Of a DNA stretch of 29,872 bases, positions 16,071 to 23,124 are shown piece after piece (position 1 is the first letter of the stretch; each line of letters starts with the position of its first letter). The stretch comes from JBGSYJ01 sp041748075. GTDB lineage: Bacteria; Acidobacteriota; Thermoanaerobaculia; Gp7-AA8. The notes beneath the pieces were generated by a model. The model had not been told where the DNA came from, made no database searches, and saw only the letters and a list, made by a program, of their open reading frames with translations. Position numbers and translations under genes: made by a program. The DNA lies in the NCBI GenBank assembly GCA_041748075.1, contig JBGTDX010000180.1, positions 1 to 29,872 of the forward strand, written 5' to 3'.

Positions 16071-16279
16071 CCACCCGCCCGCCCGCTTCTGGGTTCTGCA
16101 CACCCGCCCACCCGCACGGTCGTGGCTTCTGCACAGCCACACGTCCGCAAGATTGGGGATGTGAGTCCCTACATCCAACCCGGAGCCAGAATCCTTCGAC
16201 GCACCGGGAGGTGGGTCCCAGAACTCAGAACCGTGCGGGCGGGTGGGTGGGCAGAACTCAGAACCGGGCGGGCGGCTGG
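16071..16279. repeat. Family A repeat pair: 49-bp imperfect inverted repeat
   Basis: The arms at 16071-16119 and 16231-16279 are complementary over 49 bp with about seven mismatches. Each arm has a C/G-rich run (CCCGCCCGCCCG) followed by a TTCTGnGTTCTGC core, the complement of GCAGAACTCAGAA. The right arm is also a direct relative of the copy at 3771-3840. Between the arms lie 111 bp with no ORF. This fills the 229-bp gap between the rhodanese lipoprotein and the RmlD-like gene. Confidence 0.75.
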
Positions 16280-16288
16280 TAGGGGCGC

Positions 16289-17167
16289 ATGCGAATTTTG
16301 ATCACTGGTGCAGGAGGCCTTGTCGGGCGGGCACTCACGAAACGCTTCCGCCAGAGCGCGGAGGTCTTTCCGATGCTCCGGAAAGATCTCGACATCACCG
16401 ATGATCGCCAGGTGCGCGAGGTTTCCGATTCGATCAGGCCTGACCTCATTCTGAATTGTGCGGTCATCGGGGTGGATGACTGCGAATCGGACCCTGTTCG
16501 CGCGCAGGCCATCAATGTCGCGGGTCCGGGGCTTCTTGCTGGCGCCGCAACCCGTCACCGCGGAGCGCTCGTTCACTTCAGCACCAACTACGTGTTCAGC
16601 GGCGAGCGGGCTGACGGCGGCTTCTATGGCACGAATGATCCCGCCAAGCCGGTGAACGTGTACGGTGAGACGAAGCTGGCGGGAGAGCGGCGCGTTCTGT
16701 CGGAATGCCCGCGCTCATGGATTGTGCGCACGTCGTGGGTCTTCGGGGAAGGAAAGGACAGCTTCCTGGCGAGTGCTCCGCGCAAGCTTCGCGACGGTCA
16801 GCGCGTGATTGCGATCGACGATACGTTTGCCAGCACGACATGGGTGGAGGACCTCGCCACGCGCGTGGACGCAATTGTCGGATCGGACGACTACGGCGTC
16901 TTTCACGTAGTCAACGACGGCGCCTGTTCCTACGCCGAATATGCGGAGGAAGCAGCAGAGATTCTCGGGTTGTCCGATGCAGATCGACGGAGCCTCATCG
17001 AACGAAAACAAGAGTCGGAAATGCGGCGGCCCGCACGTCGCCCCCGGTGGACTCCGATGCGCTGCGATCACTCCACGCTTCTCGGTCTGCCCGCAATGAG
17101 GCCATGGCAGGAAGCGCTGCGCGCCTACATCACGGCGAGCATGCCAGATACGCCTGGTCGAACCTGA
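16289..17167 (+). CDS. rfbD: dTDP-4-dehydrorhamnose reductase-like (RmlD/RfbD)
   Basis: RmlD reduces dTDP-4-keto-L-rhamnose to dTDP-L-rhamnose, the donor for surface polysaccharides. The 292-residue product is a short-chain dehydrogenase of the right length (~290). It has the NAD(P) motif GAGGLVG (7-13), LDITD after strand 2, the DLILNCAVIGVDDCESDP block, STNYVFSG, YGETK (Tyr125, Lys129), RTSWVFGEG and a C-terminal RCDHSTLLGL. These fit RmlD best; a related NAD-dependent sugar reductase is possible, since no rmlA, rmlB or rmlC neighbours are present. ATG is preceded by AGGGG. A PDZ-like ORF overlaps its 3' end in another frame. Confidence 0.88.
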   Translation: MRILITGAGGLVGRALTKRFRQSAEVFPMLRKDLDITDDRQVREVSDSIRPDLILNCAVIGVDDCESDPVRAQAINVAGPGLLAGAATRHRGALVHFSTNYVFSGERADGGFYGTNDPAKPVNVYGETKLAGERRVLSECPRSWIVRTSWVFGEGKDSFLASAPRKLRDGQRVIAIDDTFASTTWVEDLATRVDAIVGSDDYGVFHVVNDGACSYAEYAEEAAEILGLSDADRRSLIERKQESEMRRPARRPRWTPMRCDHSTLLGLPAMRPWQEALRAYITASMPDTPGRT

Positions 17168-17460
17168 GGCAGGGGCGGCCCGCAAAGCACCTGGAAGCCG
17201 AGGCGGCTGGATTGCGGCGGGGTGATTTCATCGGGGCCATTGAAGGGAATCCTGTGGCGTTCGAAGACAATGTCGAGGTACTTCTCGGCCTGGCAGAGTT
17301 CAAGGTGGGTCAGCAGGTGACGATGTCGATCACACGGAAGTCGGACAAGTTGCATGTCGTCGTGGTACCGGCAGCCATGAGTGACGCTCAGTTCGAGCAA
17401 TGGAAGACGAATCTGGAGCACGCGAAGGCGTCCCGAAGCGAGGCGCGAAGAGTTGACTGA
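17104..17460 (+). pseudogene. PDZ-like half-domain ORF, probably a gene remnant
   Basis: From about 17190 the reading AGLRRGDFIGAIEGNPVAFED, then VEVLLGLAEFKVGQQVTMSI and KLHVVVVP, looks like the C-terminal two-thirds of a PDZ domain of DegP/HtrA proteases (AGLxxGDxIxxIxGxPV...V). The first strands and any protease part are missing. Upstream the frame passes through the end of the RmlD-like gene; the only suitable start is ATG at 17104, within that gene, without a ribosome site. No signal peptide or membrane helix is visible. It may be a decayed HtrA-like gene or the end of a small real protein; the codon choice after 17170 still looks coding. Confidence 0.5.
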
Positions 17461-17512
17461 TCGGCGTCGTGTTCGGTGCCGACACCGTGCGTCCCGGCGC
17501 GCCCTCACACCC

Positions 17513-17535
17513 GCCCTCTCCCGCCGGGGGAGGGG
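17513..17535. repeat. GC-rich hairpin between converging genes
   Basis: CCCTCTCCC and GGGGGAGGG can pair over 9 bp (one G-T) around a short GCC loop, just before the end of the minus-strand outer-membrane-like gene. There is no U-tract on either strand; it may be a weak bidirectional stop or a member of a dispersed repeat class. Confidence 0.4.
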
Positions 17536-17537
17536 AA

Positions 17538-18326
17538 CTACAGACCGAAGCTGATCTTTGCCGCGTAGCTGATGTCTTCAGCCTGCGTCGCTTCGATCAC
17601 GAGCTTCGGCACGAGCAGACTGATGCGCAACCCGACGGTGAATCGTTCCTGGTCGAACTCGTCCTGAAGGATCATTGCAGGCGTCACCGCCGTCTCCGGG
17701 ATGCGGCCTTCTGAGTCGGTTCGAGCGATTCCTGCCGCAGCGTACGGAGTGAAGGGGCCGAAGCCCTTGCTGATGAACACCTCGGCACCGTACACCGTGA
17801 GGTCCAGTTCCTCGACTCCCCTGACGTCCGCCCACGTCCCTCGAATCGAGAGGGTCGGCATCGCAACACCCCCTCGGAGGATCGGTACATCGAGCGCCGC
17901 CCCCCATATCTCGACGTCACTGTCGGGAATCTTCGCGTACATGCCGGAGAGATTCGCAAACACGAGCCCCTTCGACACGACCAGACGAGGCACTACGAGG
18001 TAGCCGTCGGTGAGAAGGTCGGAGTCGACCGAGTTCACCCAGAAGGCTGCGTCCTCGTCGATCTCGATTGCCGTGGCTGCGACACCGATGTCGAACGCGA
18101 GCAGTCCGCGATTCGTCGCAGGCTCGACCGGCGACGCGTAAATCGCCTGGCTGATCGCGCGACTGAACTGACGGAACTCTTCCTGCGTGATTTCGGGATC
18201 GAAGGAAAAATCCTGGGCGCCGAGGGGCGCGGAGACCGCAATCAGAAAAGCTGCGAGATATATTCGTTGCTGAGCAAGAATCCGGCGGAGGTGAATGCCA
18301 CCCGCTCTCCCGATCGCTTCAACCAA
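17538..18326 (-). CDS. Predicted outer-membrane beta-barrel protein, unnamed family
   Basis: After a hydrophobic signal peptide (IYLAAFLIAVSAPLGAQ), the product (262 aa from the TTG at 18326) reads as many short alternating strands: GLLAFDIGVAATAIEI, YLVVPRLVVSKGLVFANLSGMYAKI, VAMPTLSIRGTWADV, LDLTVYGAEVFISKGFGPFTPYAAAGIAR, FTVGLRISLLVPKLVIEATQ and a final KISFGL with an aromatic residue near the C-terminus. This is the pattern of a small outer-membrane barrel. Family and function are not recognised. The start is uncertain: an ATG at 18353 and another at 18374 also lie in frame; TTG at 18326 has GGAAG just upstream. It overlaps the end of hemW by about 85 bp. Confidence 0.8.
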   Translation of the reverse strand: MVEAIGRAGGIHLRRILAQQRIYLAAFLIAVSAPLGAQDFSFDPEITQEEFRQFSRAISQAIYASPVEPATNRGLLAFDIGVAATAIEIDEDAAFWVNSVDSDLLTDGYLVVPRLVVSKGLVFANLSGMYAKIPDSDVEIWGAALDVPILRGGVAMPTLSIRGTWADVRGVEELDLTVYGAEVFISKGFGPFTPYAAAGIARTDSEGRIPETAVTPAMILQDEFDQERFTVGLRISLLVPKLVIEATQAEDISYAAKISFGL

Positions 18327-19360
18327 CTCTCTTCCACACCGCGGTTCACCCATCGCTCCCCCTCCATTCCGCACATTGCAACTACATCAGCATACCGCAG
18401 TCCGGCTGCTTGCCGAAGCCCGAGAAACAGGGTCTCATGACGCTCGTTCTCAGCGGTGAGCTCCTCCCGAAACACGATCGCGTCGCGCCCAGCCAGAAGC
18501 GCACTCGTGTATTCGCCGATCTCCCGGCTGTTGGCGAGCCTCATGTTTTCGAGGAAGGAATGTGCGCCGAGCCCCAGGCCGAGATACGGAAGCCGGTTCC
18601 AGTATTTAAGGTTGTGCCGCGACTCCTCGCCCTCTCGAGCGAAATTGCTCACCTCGTACTGGTGGAGTCCTGCCTCTTCCGCCGCGCGCACCGCACCGAG
18701 GTACATGGCTTCTGTTAGCTCGTCATCCGGAAGGTTCGTCCTGCCTGCCCGCACCTGTGTTTCGAGGAAGCTTCCGGGCTCGAGATCCAGAATGTAGAGC
18801 GAGACGTGACCGACGCCTGAGCCGAGAACGCTGCAAAGCGACGCCATGAAGGACTCGAGACTCTGGCCCGGAAGCCCCAGAATCAGATCGGCGCTCGTGC
18901 GAAACCCGGCGTCGACGGCCAGCCCGAGCGCGGCGACTGCCATCGAGCTGCCGTGGCCGCGGCCCAGCGGGTAGAGCTCGTCGTCGGAGAGGGACTGCAC
19001 CCCGATGCTGAGCCGGTTGACTCCCAGCTCCCTCCATCCGTCCATTGCATCGACCGTCACATCCTCGGGATTCGCTTCGATGGTGAACTCTGCGTCCGGA
19101 AGCACGTCGTAAAGATCCCGGATCTCAGCTGAAATACGCCGGAGGCCCACGAGCGCAGACAGCGAGGGAGTGCCTCCACCGAGGAACATCGAATCAACCG
19201 GGCGGTCCGGCAGGTGTCGCAGCCGCAGTTCCGCGAGCAGTGCATTGTTGTACGCACCCTCGAGCTTTCGATCCGTCGAGACAGCGAACGCGCAGTACGT
19301 GCAGCGCACCCGGCAGAAAGGGAGGTGGAGGTAGAGGCCGAGAGGGTCGGGTGGGGTCAT
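18242..19360 (-). CDS. hemW: HemW, radical SAM heme chaperone
   Basis: HemW is a HemN-like radical SAM protein that binds heme and is thought to deliver it, not a coproporphyrinogen oxidase. The 372-residue product has the 4Fe-4S motif CxxxCxxC (Cys16, Cys20, Cys23 in LPFCRVRCTYC), the FLGGGTPS and TIEANPE strands, RLSIGVQSLSDDEL, DLILGLPGQS, and the HemW-type region HQYEVSNFAREGEESRHNLKYW followed by YLGLGLGAHSF. Length fits HemW (~370), not HemN (~455). The start at 19358-19360 (MTPPDPLGLYLHLPF) matches the family; a reading from 19384 adds eight unlikely residues. Its 3' end overlaps the outer-membrane-like gene. Confidence 0.94.
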   Translation of the reverse strand: MTPPDPLGLYLHLPFCRVRCTYCAFAVSTDRKLEGAYNNALLAELRLRHLPDRPVDSMFLGGGTPSLSALVGLRRISAEIRDLYDVLPDAEFTIEANPEDVTVDAMDGWRELGVNRLSIGVQSLSDDELYPLGRGHGSSMAVAALGLAVDAGFRTSADLILGLPGQSLESFMASLCSVLGSGVGHVSLYILDLEPGSFLETQVRAGRTNLPDDELTEAMYLGAVRAAEEAGLHQYEVSNFAREGEESRHNLKYWNRLPYLGLGLGAHSFLENMRLANSREIGEYTSALLAGRDAIVFREELTAENERHETLFLGLRQAAGLRYADVVAMCGMEGERWVNRGVEESWLKRSGERVAFTSAGFLLSNEYISQLF

Positions 19361-19411
19361 TTTTTGCGAGAGTAGACAGCACACAGGCGCAAGTAGTCTG
19401 CGAGTCGAAGC

Positions 19412-19424
19412 GTCATCCTGAGCG
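19412..19424. repeat. Family B repeat, partial copy
   Basis: GTCATCCTGAGCG matches the left half of the repeat seen whole at 21296-21325, 21402-21429 and 24847-24873; here the right half reads TGACAG and does not complete the palindrome. It lies between hemW and the HD-GYP gene. Confidence 0.5.
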
Positions 19425-19523
19425 TGACAGGTGAGTGGGCACGATCAACGTGGGTATCATCTGGTGCCGATCGATGCCCGCGGCGCTATTGTCTACCCCC
19501 CATGCACAACTTTCCACAACCAT

Positions 19524-19532
19524 TGTTATAAT
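19524..19532 (+). promoter_or_regulatory. Extended -10 promoter of the HD-GYP gene
   Basis: TGTTATAAT is TG, one base, then a perfect TATAAT (19527-19532). The gene's ATG begins at 19539, so transcription is expected to start at or within a base or two of the A of ATG: a leaderless message. No Shine-Dalgarno sequence precedes the start, which fits. Confidence 0.6.
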
Positions 19533-19538
19533 CCATTG

Positions 19539-21269
19539 ATGTCCGAACGTCCCGGCTTGCGCCGTCCCCGGCTTCTCTGGACCCTTCTGGGGGTCATGAT
19601 CATCGTAGCCGTGGTCCCGCTCATCGTTTCCCATTACTTTCTGATCGGGATCAACCGGGACTCCCTCGAAACGCTCGAAAAGAAATATCTGACCCGCTCG
19701 GCGGTCGGCATTGCGAGCGATGTTGAGAATCTGGTTACCAGTTACACCCAGCAGCTGAAGAAGATCGCTGGTGGCATGAGGATCAGCAGCGTGCTGGCTC
19801 CGGCGGGATCCGACCCCTTCACAGAGTCGTCCCAGACGGGACTGATCGCGACGTACACGACGGCTGACAACGACCTGCTCGCGCTCCGCATCATCAATCG
19901 CGCGGGACAGGGTGCCGCGGCCCAGCCGGCAGGCCTCGAGGACGAGGTATCGCGAGAGATGGATACGGCGCTTACCGTGGCACTCAAAGGGCAACAGTAC
20001 ATCGGCACGTTCCACCACATCGACGTGGTGAACCAGCCGGCAATCGTACTGGCAGTCCCGATCCAGGGAGACAACGGAGTGATCGGAGCCGTAGAGGCGC
20101 TGATCAGCCTTCGAAAAGTCTCCGAGCGCGTTCAGGAAGAAGGCAAGACCGACGTGACCGCATTCATCGTCGACCGGGGTGGGCAGGTTCTGATGCACAG
20201 CGCGCCGACGGTCAATGTCGAGCGACCCGACTTCTCGTCGAACCGGATCGTGGAGGAATTCAAGAAGGCGCCCGTGCGCCTGACTCAGTCGTATGAAAAG
20301 GATGTCTCCGGCGAGATGGTGAAGATGCTCGGCACTGTTGCACCGGTCACGTCCACCGACTGGGGCGTGGTAGTTGAAAAGGAACAGGCGCGCGCCTTCG
20401 CCTCGGTCGACACGATGATTCTCCGCACCGTCCAGTGGACGGCCTTCGCGATCGCGCTCGCCGCAGTTCTCGGCACGCTGTTCGCCACGGGCATTTCCCG
20501 GCCCATTCGTGCGCTCGCCGAACGAACGCAGGAGATTGCCGGCGGCAACTACCAACAGCGTGTCGTCGTCAGGACGCGCAATGAAATCGGGGACCTCGGC
20601 CACAACTTCAATCTGATGTCCGAGGAAATTGAAAAGGCCATCGAGCAGCTCAAGAAGGCTGCCAGCGAAAATCAGCTGTTGTTCATCAATGCCGTTCGCA
20701 TGCTCGCTGCAGCCATCGACGCCAAGGACCCCTACACCCGAGGCCATTCGGAGCGTGTTGCTCGCTACTCGATCGCGATCGGCAAACAGTTACAGCTTTC
20801 CGCGCTCGAAATGCGAAACCTCCGGATCAGCGCTCTGCTTCATGACGTAGGCAAGATCGGAATCGACGACCGCATCCTCCGCAAGCCCGGCGCGCTCAGC
20901 GATGACGAGTTCGAAATCATGAAGACGCATCCGGCGAAGGGTGCAGCCATCATGAGCGGCGTAGCGCAGCTGATCGACATCATCCCCGGCATGAAGTATC
21001 ACCACGAGCGCTGGGCTGGCGGCGGCTATCCGGAAAATCTGCAGGGCGAGATGATTCCGATGCAGGCGCGCATCGTGGCAGTCGCTGATACCTTTGACGC
21101 GATGACGACGAACCGGCCCTACCAGAAGGCGATGGATCTTTCGTATGTGGTCGAGAAAATCAGAGAGCTCGCGGGCAACCGCTATGATCCTCACGTGGTC
21201 GAAGCATTTGCCGCAGCCGTGAGCGCGGGAGAAATCTCGACCGAAGACCAGATCCGGGGAGCTGCCTGA
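19539..21269 (+). CDS. Membrane sensor with HAMP and HD-GYP domains, c-di-GMP phosphodiesterase
   Basis: HD-GYP proteins break down cyclic di-GMP. From the ATG at 19539 the product has 576 residues: membrane helix 1 (~10-36), a periplasmic sensor of ~255 residues of the dCACHE/PAS-like kind (IINRAGQ, PAIVLAVPI, DNGVIGAVEALISL, DWGVVVEKEQ), membrane helix 2 (~296-318), a HAMP linker (ISRPIRALAERTQEIAGG...NEIGDLGHNFNLM) and an HD-GYP output domain. All output motifs are intact: HSERVARYS, the HD pair LLHDVGKIGI (His435, Asp436), HHERWAGGGYP (488-498) and ADTFDAMTTNRPY. An upstream in-frame start at 19431 is rejected because it reads through the promoter. The ligand sensed is unknown. A c-di-GMP riboswitch lies 6 kb away. 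Confidence 0.94.
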   Translation: MSERPGLRRPRLLWTLLGVMIIVAVVPLIVSHYFLIGINRDSLETLEKKYLTRSAVGIASDVENLVTSYTQQLKKIAGGMRISSVLAPAGSDPFTESSQTGLIATYTTADNDLLALRIINRAGQGAAAQPAGLEDEVSREMDTALTVALKGQQYIGTFHHIDVVNQPAIVLAVPIQGDNGVIGAVEALISLRKVSERVQEEGKTDVTAFIVDRGGQVLMHSAPTVNVERPDFSSNRIVEEFKKAPVRLTQSYEKDVSGEMVKMLGTVAPVTSTDWGVVVEKEQARAFASVDTMILRTVQWTAFAIALAAVLGTLFATGISRPIRALAERTQEIAGGNYQQRVVVRTRNEIGDLGHNFNLMSEEIEKAIEQLKKAASENQLLFINAVRMLAAAIDAKDPYTRGHSERVARYSIAIGKQLQLSALEMRNLRISALLHDVGKIGIDDRILRKPGALSDDEFEIMKTHPAKGAAIMSGVAQLIDIIPGMKYHHERWAGGGYPENLQGEMIPMQARIVAVADTFDAMTTNRPYQKAMDLSYVVEKIRELAGNRYDPHVVEAFAAAVSAGEISTEDQIRGAA

Positions 21270-21295
21270 TCCTCTTTCAGCCCCTTCCCTCGGAG

Positions 21296-21325
21296 GTATC
21301 ATCCTGAGCCAGTCGAAGGATCATC
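21296..21325. repeat. Family B repeat
   Basis: ATCATCCT, then a spacer GAGCCAGTCG, then AAGGATCAT: an interrupted palindrome with the CATCCTGAGC-AGTCGAAGGAT core that recurs at 21402-21429 and 24847-24873. Sequences of this kind occur in intergenic space of many bacteria; mechanism of spread is not visible here. Confidence 0.7.
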
Positions 21326-21372
21326 TTGCAGGAGTTGGCAGCTATCCAGGAAGATCTTTCGGTGCGCAAGGA

Positions 21373-22182
21373 GTGAACACTGGCTCGCCCATCCTGTCGA
21401 TCTGTCATTCTGAGCGAAGCGAAGGATGGCCTCCATCGAGGCGATGCGGGCGAGGTCGCCGCGGGTCTTTTCCACTCGCTACTTTTGTCCCTCTTGCCCT
21501 TTTGGCGACTCTGTTCAGCGCACCGGCTCTGGCTCAGGAGTCCTGCTCTCCTGCTCTCTACTTTCTCTCGCGGGGCGATTACAACAGGGCGCAGGTAGCA
21601 GCCGGCCGCGACGACGGAACCCCGGCTGCCAGGCTCAACATACGCGGGGTGGCCGAGATGATGGAAGGGCGCCAGCGCGAAGCGACCGCGACACTGCGCT
21701 CGGCGCTCACCGCAGATCCCGATTATCTGCCTGCACGGTTGAATCTGGGAATTGCGCTGTATCACCAGAGGCGCGACGAAGAGGCTGCGATCGAGCTCGA
21801 GCGCGTTTATGCCGCTGAGTCACCTCTCCGGGCGAGCGCGGCCTATCACCGCGGTCTCGTGACCGTAAGGGCTTCTGAGCCGGCGACTGCGCTCGTCTGG
21901 TTCGATCGCTCGATCGAATCGGATCCGGGCCTGGCAGACGCGTATCTGCAGACAGGACACGTCCATGAGGAACTGGGAGATTTCCAGCTCGCGGGACGAG
22001 CGTACAGGCGTTACCTCGAGCATCACCCGGAGTCTCCGACGGGGTTGCTCCGATTCGGAATTGCCGCGCAGCGGGCGGGACACATCGAAACAGCGCGGCG
22101 CTATCTCCGCCTGGTCCTCGACGTGGCACCCGCCAGCATCGAAGCAGTCGAGGCTCGAAAATTCATCGTTATGTGGGATTGA
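21373..22182 (+). CDS. Secreted TPR protein with a repeat-derived N-terminus
   Basis: The 269-residue reading has a membrane-targeting core (FVPLALLATLFSAPALAQ, about 38-55; cleavage likely after LAQ) and then a series of TPR units: the 34-residue repeats start near 60 and include AARLNIRGVAEMMEGRQREA, ARLNLGIALYHQRRDEEA, AAYHRGLVTVRASEPATA, DAYLQTGHVHEELGDFQLA and FGIAAQRAGHIETA. It probably serves as a protein-binding scaffold in the periplasm. The only in-frame start before the signal core is GTG at 21373; the AAGGAG just upstream runs into it, so initiation is doubtful. The first ~30 residues (ICHSERSEGW...) are a family B repeat translated. The gene ends within 4 bp of the Roadblock start. 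Confidence 0.82.
   Translation: MNTGSPILSICHSERSEGWPPSRRCGRGRRGSFPLATFVPLALLATLFSAPALAQESCSPALYFLSRGDYNRAQVAAGRDDGTPAARLNIRGVAEMMEGRQREATATLRSALTADPDYLPARLNLGIALYHQRRDEEAAIELERVYAAESPLRASAAYHRGLVTVRASEPATALVWFDRSIESDPGLADAYLQTGHVHEELGDFQLAGRAYRRYLEHHPESPTGLLRFGIAAQRAGHIETARRYLRLVLDVAPASIEAVEARKFIVMWD
21402..21429. repeat. Family B repeat inside a gene's N-terminal codons
   Basis: CTGTCATTCTGAGCGAAGCG followed by AAGGATGG is the third complete copy of the family. In the TPR gene's frame it translates as ICHSERSEGW, a string that often appears in proteins called across such repeats. Confidence 0.7.
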
Positions 22183-22544
22183 GCTTGCCGTTCCAGAATA
22201 TCCTCCGGGAGTGTGTGACCGGCGTGCCCGGCGCCATCGCTGCACTGTTCCTCGATCACGAAGGCGAAGCAGTCGCGATCGAAACGGAGGGCTGCTCGCT
22301 CGACGATGCCAAAGTCATCGGTGCTTACGCCGGCATTTTTCTCACGCGGATGGAGCGCATCGTGGGCAGTATGGGACAGGGAACGACTCATCGACTCAAG
22401 CTCGATTTCGAGAGGGCATCCATCCTCACGTCATTCCTGCAGGACGGATACTACCTGGTGCTTGTCCTGGGACAGGGAACGATCGAAGGGCACGCATGGC
22501 GTAAAATGGATCGTACCCGGGAGGCGCTGCTCAATGAAATGTGA
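22173..22544 (+). CDS. Roadblock/LC7-domain protein
   Basis: Roadblock/LC7 proteins bind small Ras-like GTPases (MglA in bacteria) and act as regulators or adaptors. The 123-residue product is one such domain: LPFQNILRECVTGVPGAIAALFLDHEGEAVAI start (V-x-x-x-VPG-AxAxLxxDxEG), the helix AYAGIFLTRMERIV, HRLKLDFERASIL strand and the closing DGYYLVLVLGQGT. This is a good fit in length and pattern. GTG at 22173 and TTG at 22179 or 22185 are all possible starts; the gene overlaps the TPR gene stop at 22182. No MglA-like GTPase is in the window, so the partner is unknown. Its stop overlaps the start of the next lipoprotein gene. Confidence 0.85.
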   Translation: MGLSLPFQNILRECVTGVPGAIAALFLDHEGEAVAIETEGCSLDDAKVIGAYAGIFLTRMERIVGSMGQGTTHRLKLDFERASILTSFLQDGYYLVLVLGQGTIEGHAWRKMDRTREALLNEM

Positions 22545-23046
22545 ATGCCTGGCGAGGGCCTTCCACGGGATGGCAGGCTCACTGCAACGGGTTCCCGCGA
22601 TGCTCCGAATTCTCCTTCTGCCAACGATCCTGCTCGCATTCCTGGCCAGCGCCTGCCAGCCGGCCACCGCAAACCGGAGCGAGACGCTCGACATGCGCAC
22701 AGTCGGGAGCGCCGGTTCCAACTCTCTGCCCGTCGAGGCGCCCCCGATGATCACCGAACAAGCCACCGAACTGCGTTCTGCCGAGCAGGTCGGCCCCGAC
22801 GGCAAGCCGATCCGGCAACGGACCTCCACCGCGCCGGGGGACGATCCGGTGGAGGCGCCGATCATCATGCCCTTCGCACCCCTGATCGCCATGGACCCCG
22901 TGGACGGAAGCAAAGTCTCGATCCGCGTCGAAACGCCCGTGACCGAGTACAAGAACCGCCTTTACTACTTCGGCTCCGCACAGAACAAGACCGCGTTTCT
23001 CGCCGATCCGGAACGCTACGCTACGGGCACACTCAGCAAGTACTAG
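22534..23046 (+). CDS. YHS-like lipoprotein lacking metal-site Cys
   Basis: The product has a lipobox (LLAFLASAC) and, after a Pro/Glu/Thr-rich spacer of ~90 residues, a C-terminal 40-residue segment RVETPVTEYKNRLYYFGSAQNKTAFLADPERYATG. That is the outline of a YHS domain (PVT..Y.G..YYFxS...K..FxxDPExY) but without the Cys residues that bind metal in most family members. It is translationally coupled to the Roadblock gene: the ATG at 22534 has GGGAGG 9 nt upstream. The shorter start at 22600 gives a more standard signal peptide and may be the true one. A strong hairpin follows the stop. Confidence 0.82.
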   Translation: MKCECLARAFHGMAGSLQRVPAMLRILLLPTILLAFLASACQPATANRSETLDMRTVGSAGSNSLPVEAPPMITEQATELRSAEQVGPDGKPIRQRTSTAPGDDPVEAPIIMPFAPLIAMDPVDGSKVSIRVETPVTEYKNRLYYFGSAQNKTAFLADPERYATGTLSKY

Positions 23047-23094
23047 TGTCCTGTAGCGGTGAAATCGCTAGTGGCGTTCACCGTTACAGGACAC
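23046..23094. terminator. 18-bp hairpin between converging genes
   Basis: GTGTCCTGTAGCGGTGAA (23046-23063) and its complement (23077-23094) pair over all 18 positions, one being G-T (G-U in RNA), with a 13-nt loop. It begins in the stop of the YHS-like lipoprotein and ends 31 bp before the minus-strand thioesterase stop. A bidirectional stop is likely although no U-tract follows. A dispersed palindromic repeat is the alternative. Confidence 0.65.
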
Positions 23095-23124
23095 GAGGGC
23101 AGTCTGCTTCACCTCTGCACACCA

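Noticed and set aside
16705..17103. Plus-strand ORF in the second frame of the RmlD-like gene, upstream of the PDZ-like part
   Set aside because: Arg-rich shadow of the reductase; only the part after about 17104 may be real.
19431..19538. 36-residue N-terminal extension of the HD-GYP protein
   Set aside because: It reads through the extended -10 promoter and lacks any ribosome site.
23051..23066. TGTAGCGGTGAAAT resembles a conserved 16S rRNA stretch
   Set aside because: Only 14 bases match and the rest is a hairpin; no rRNA fragment around it.
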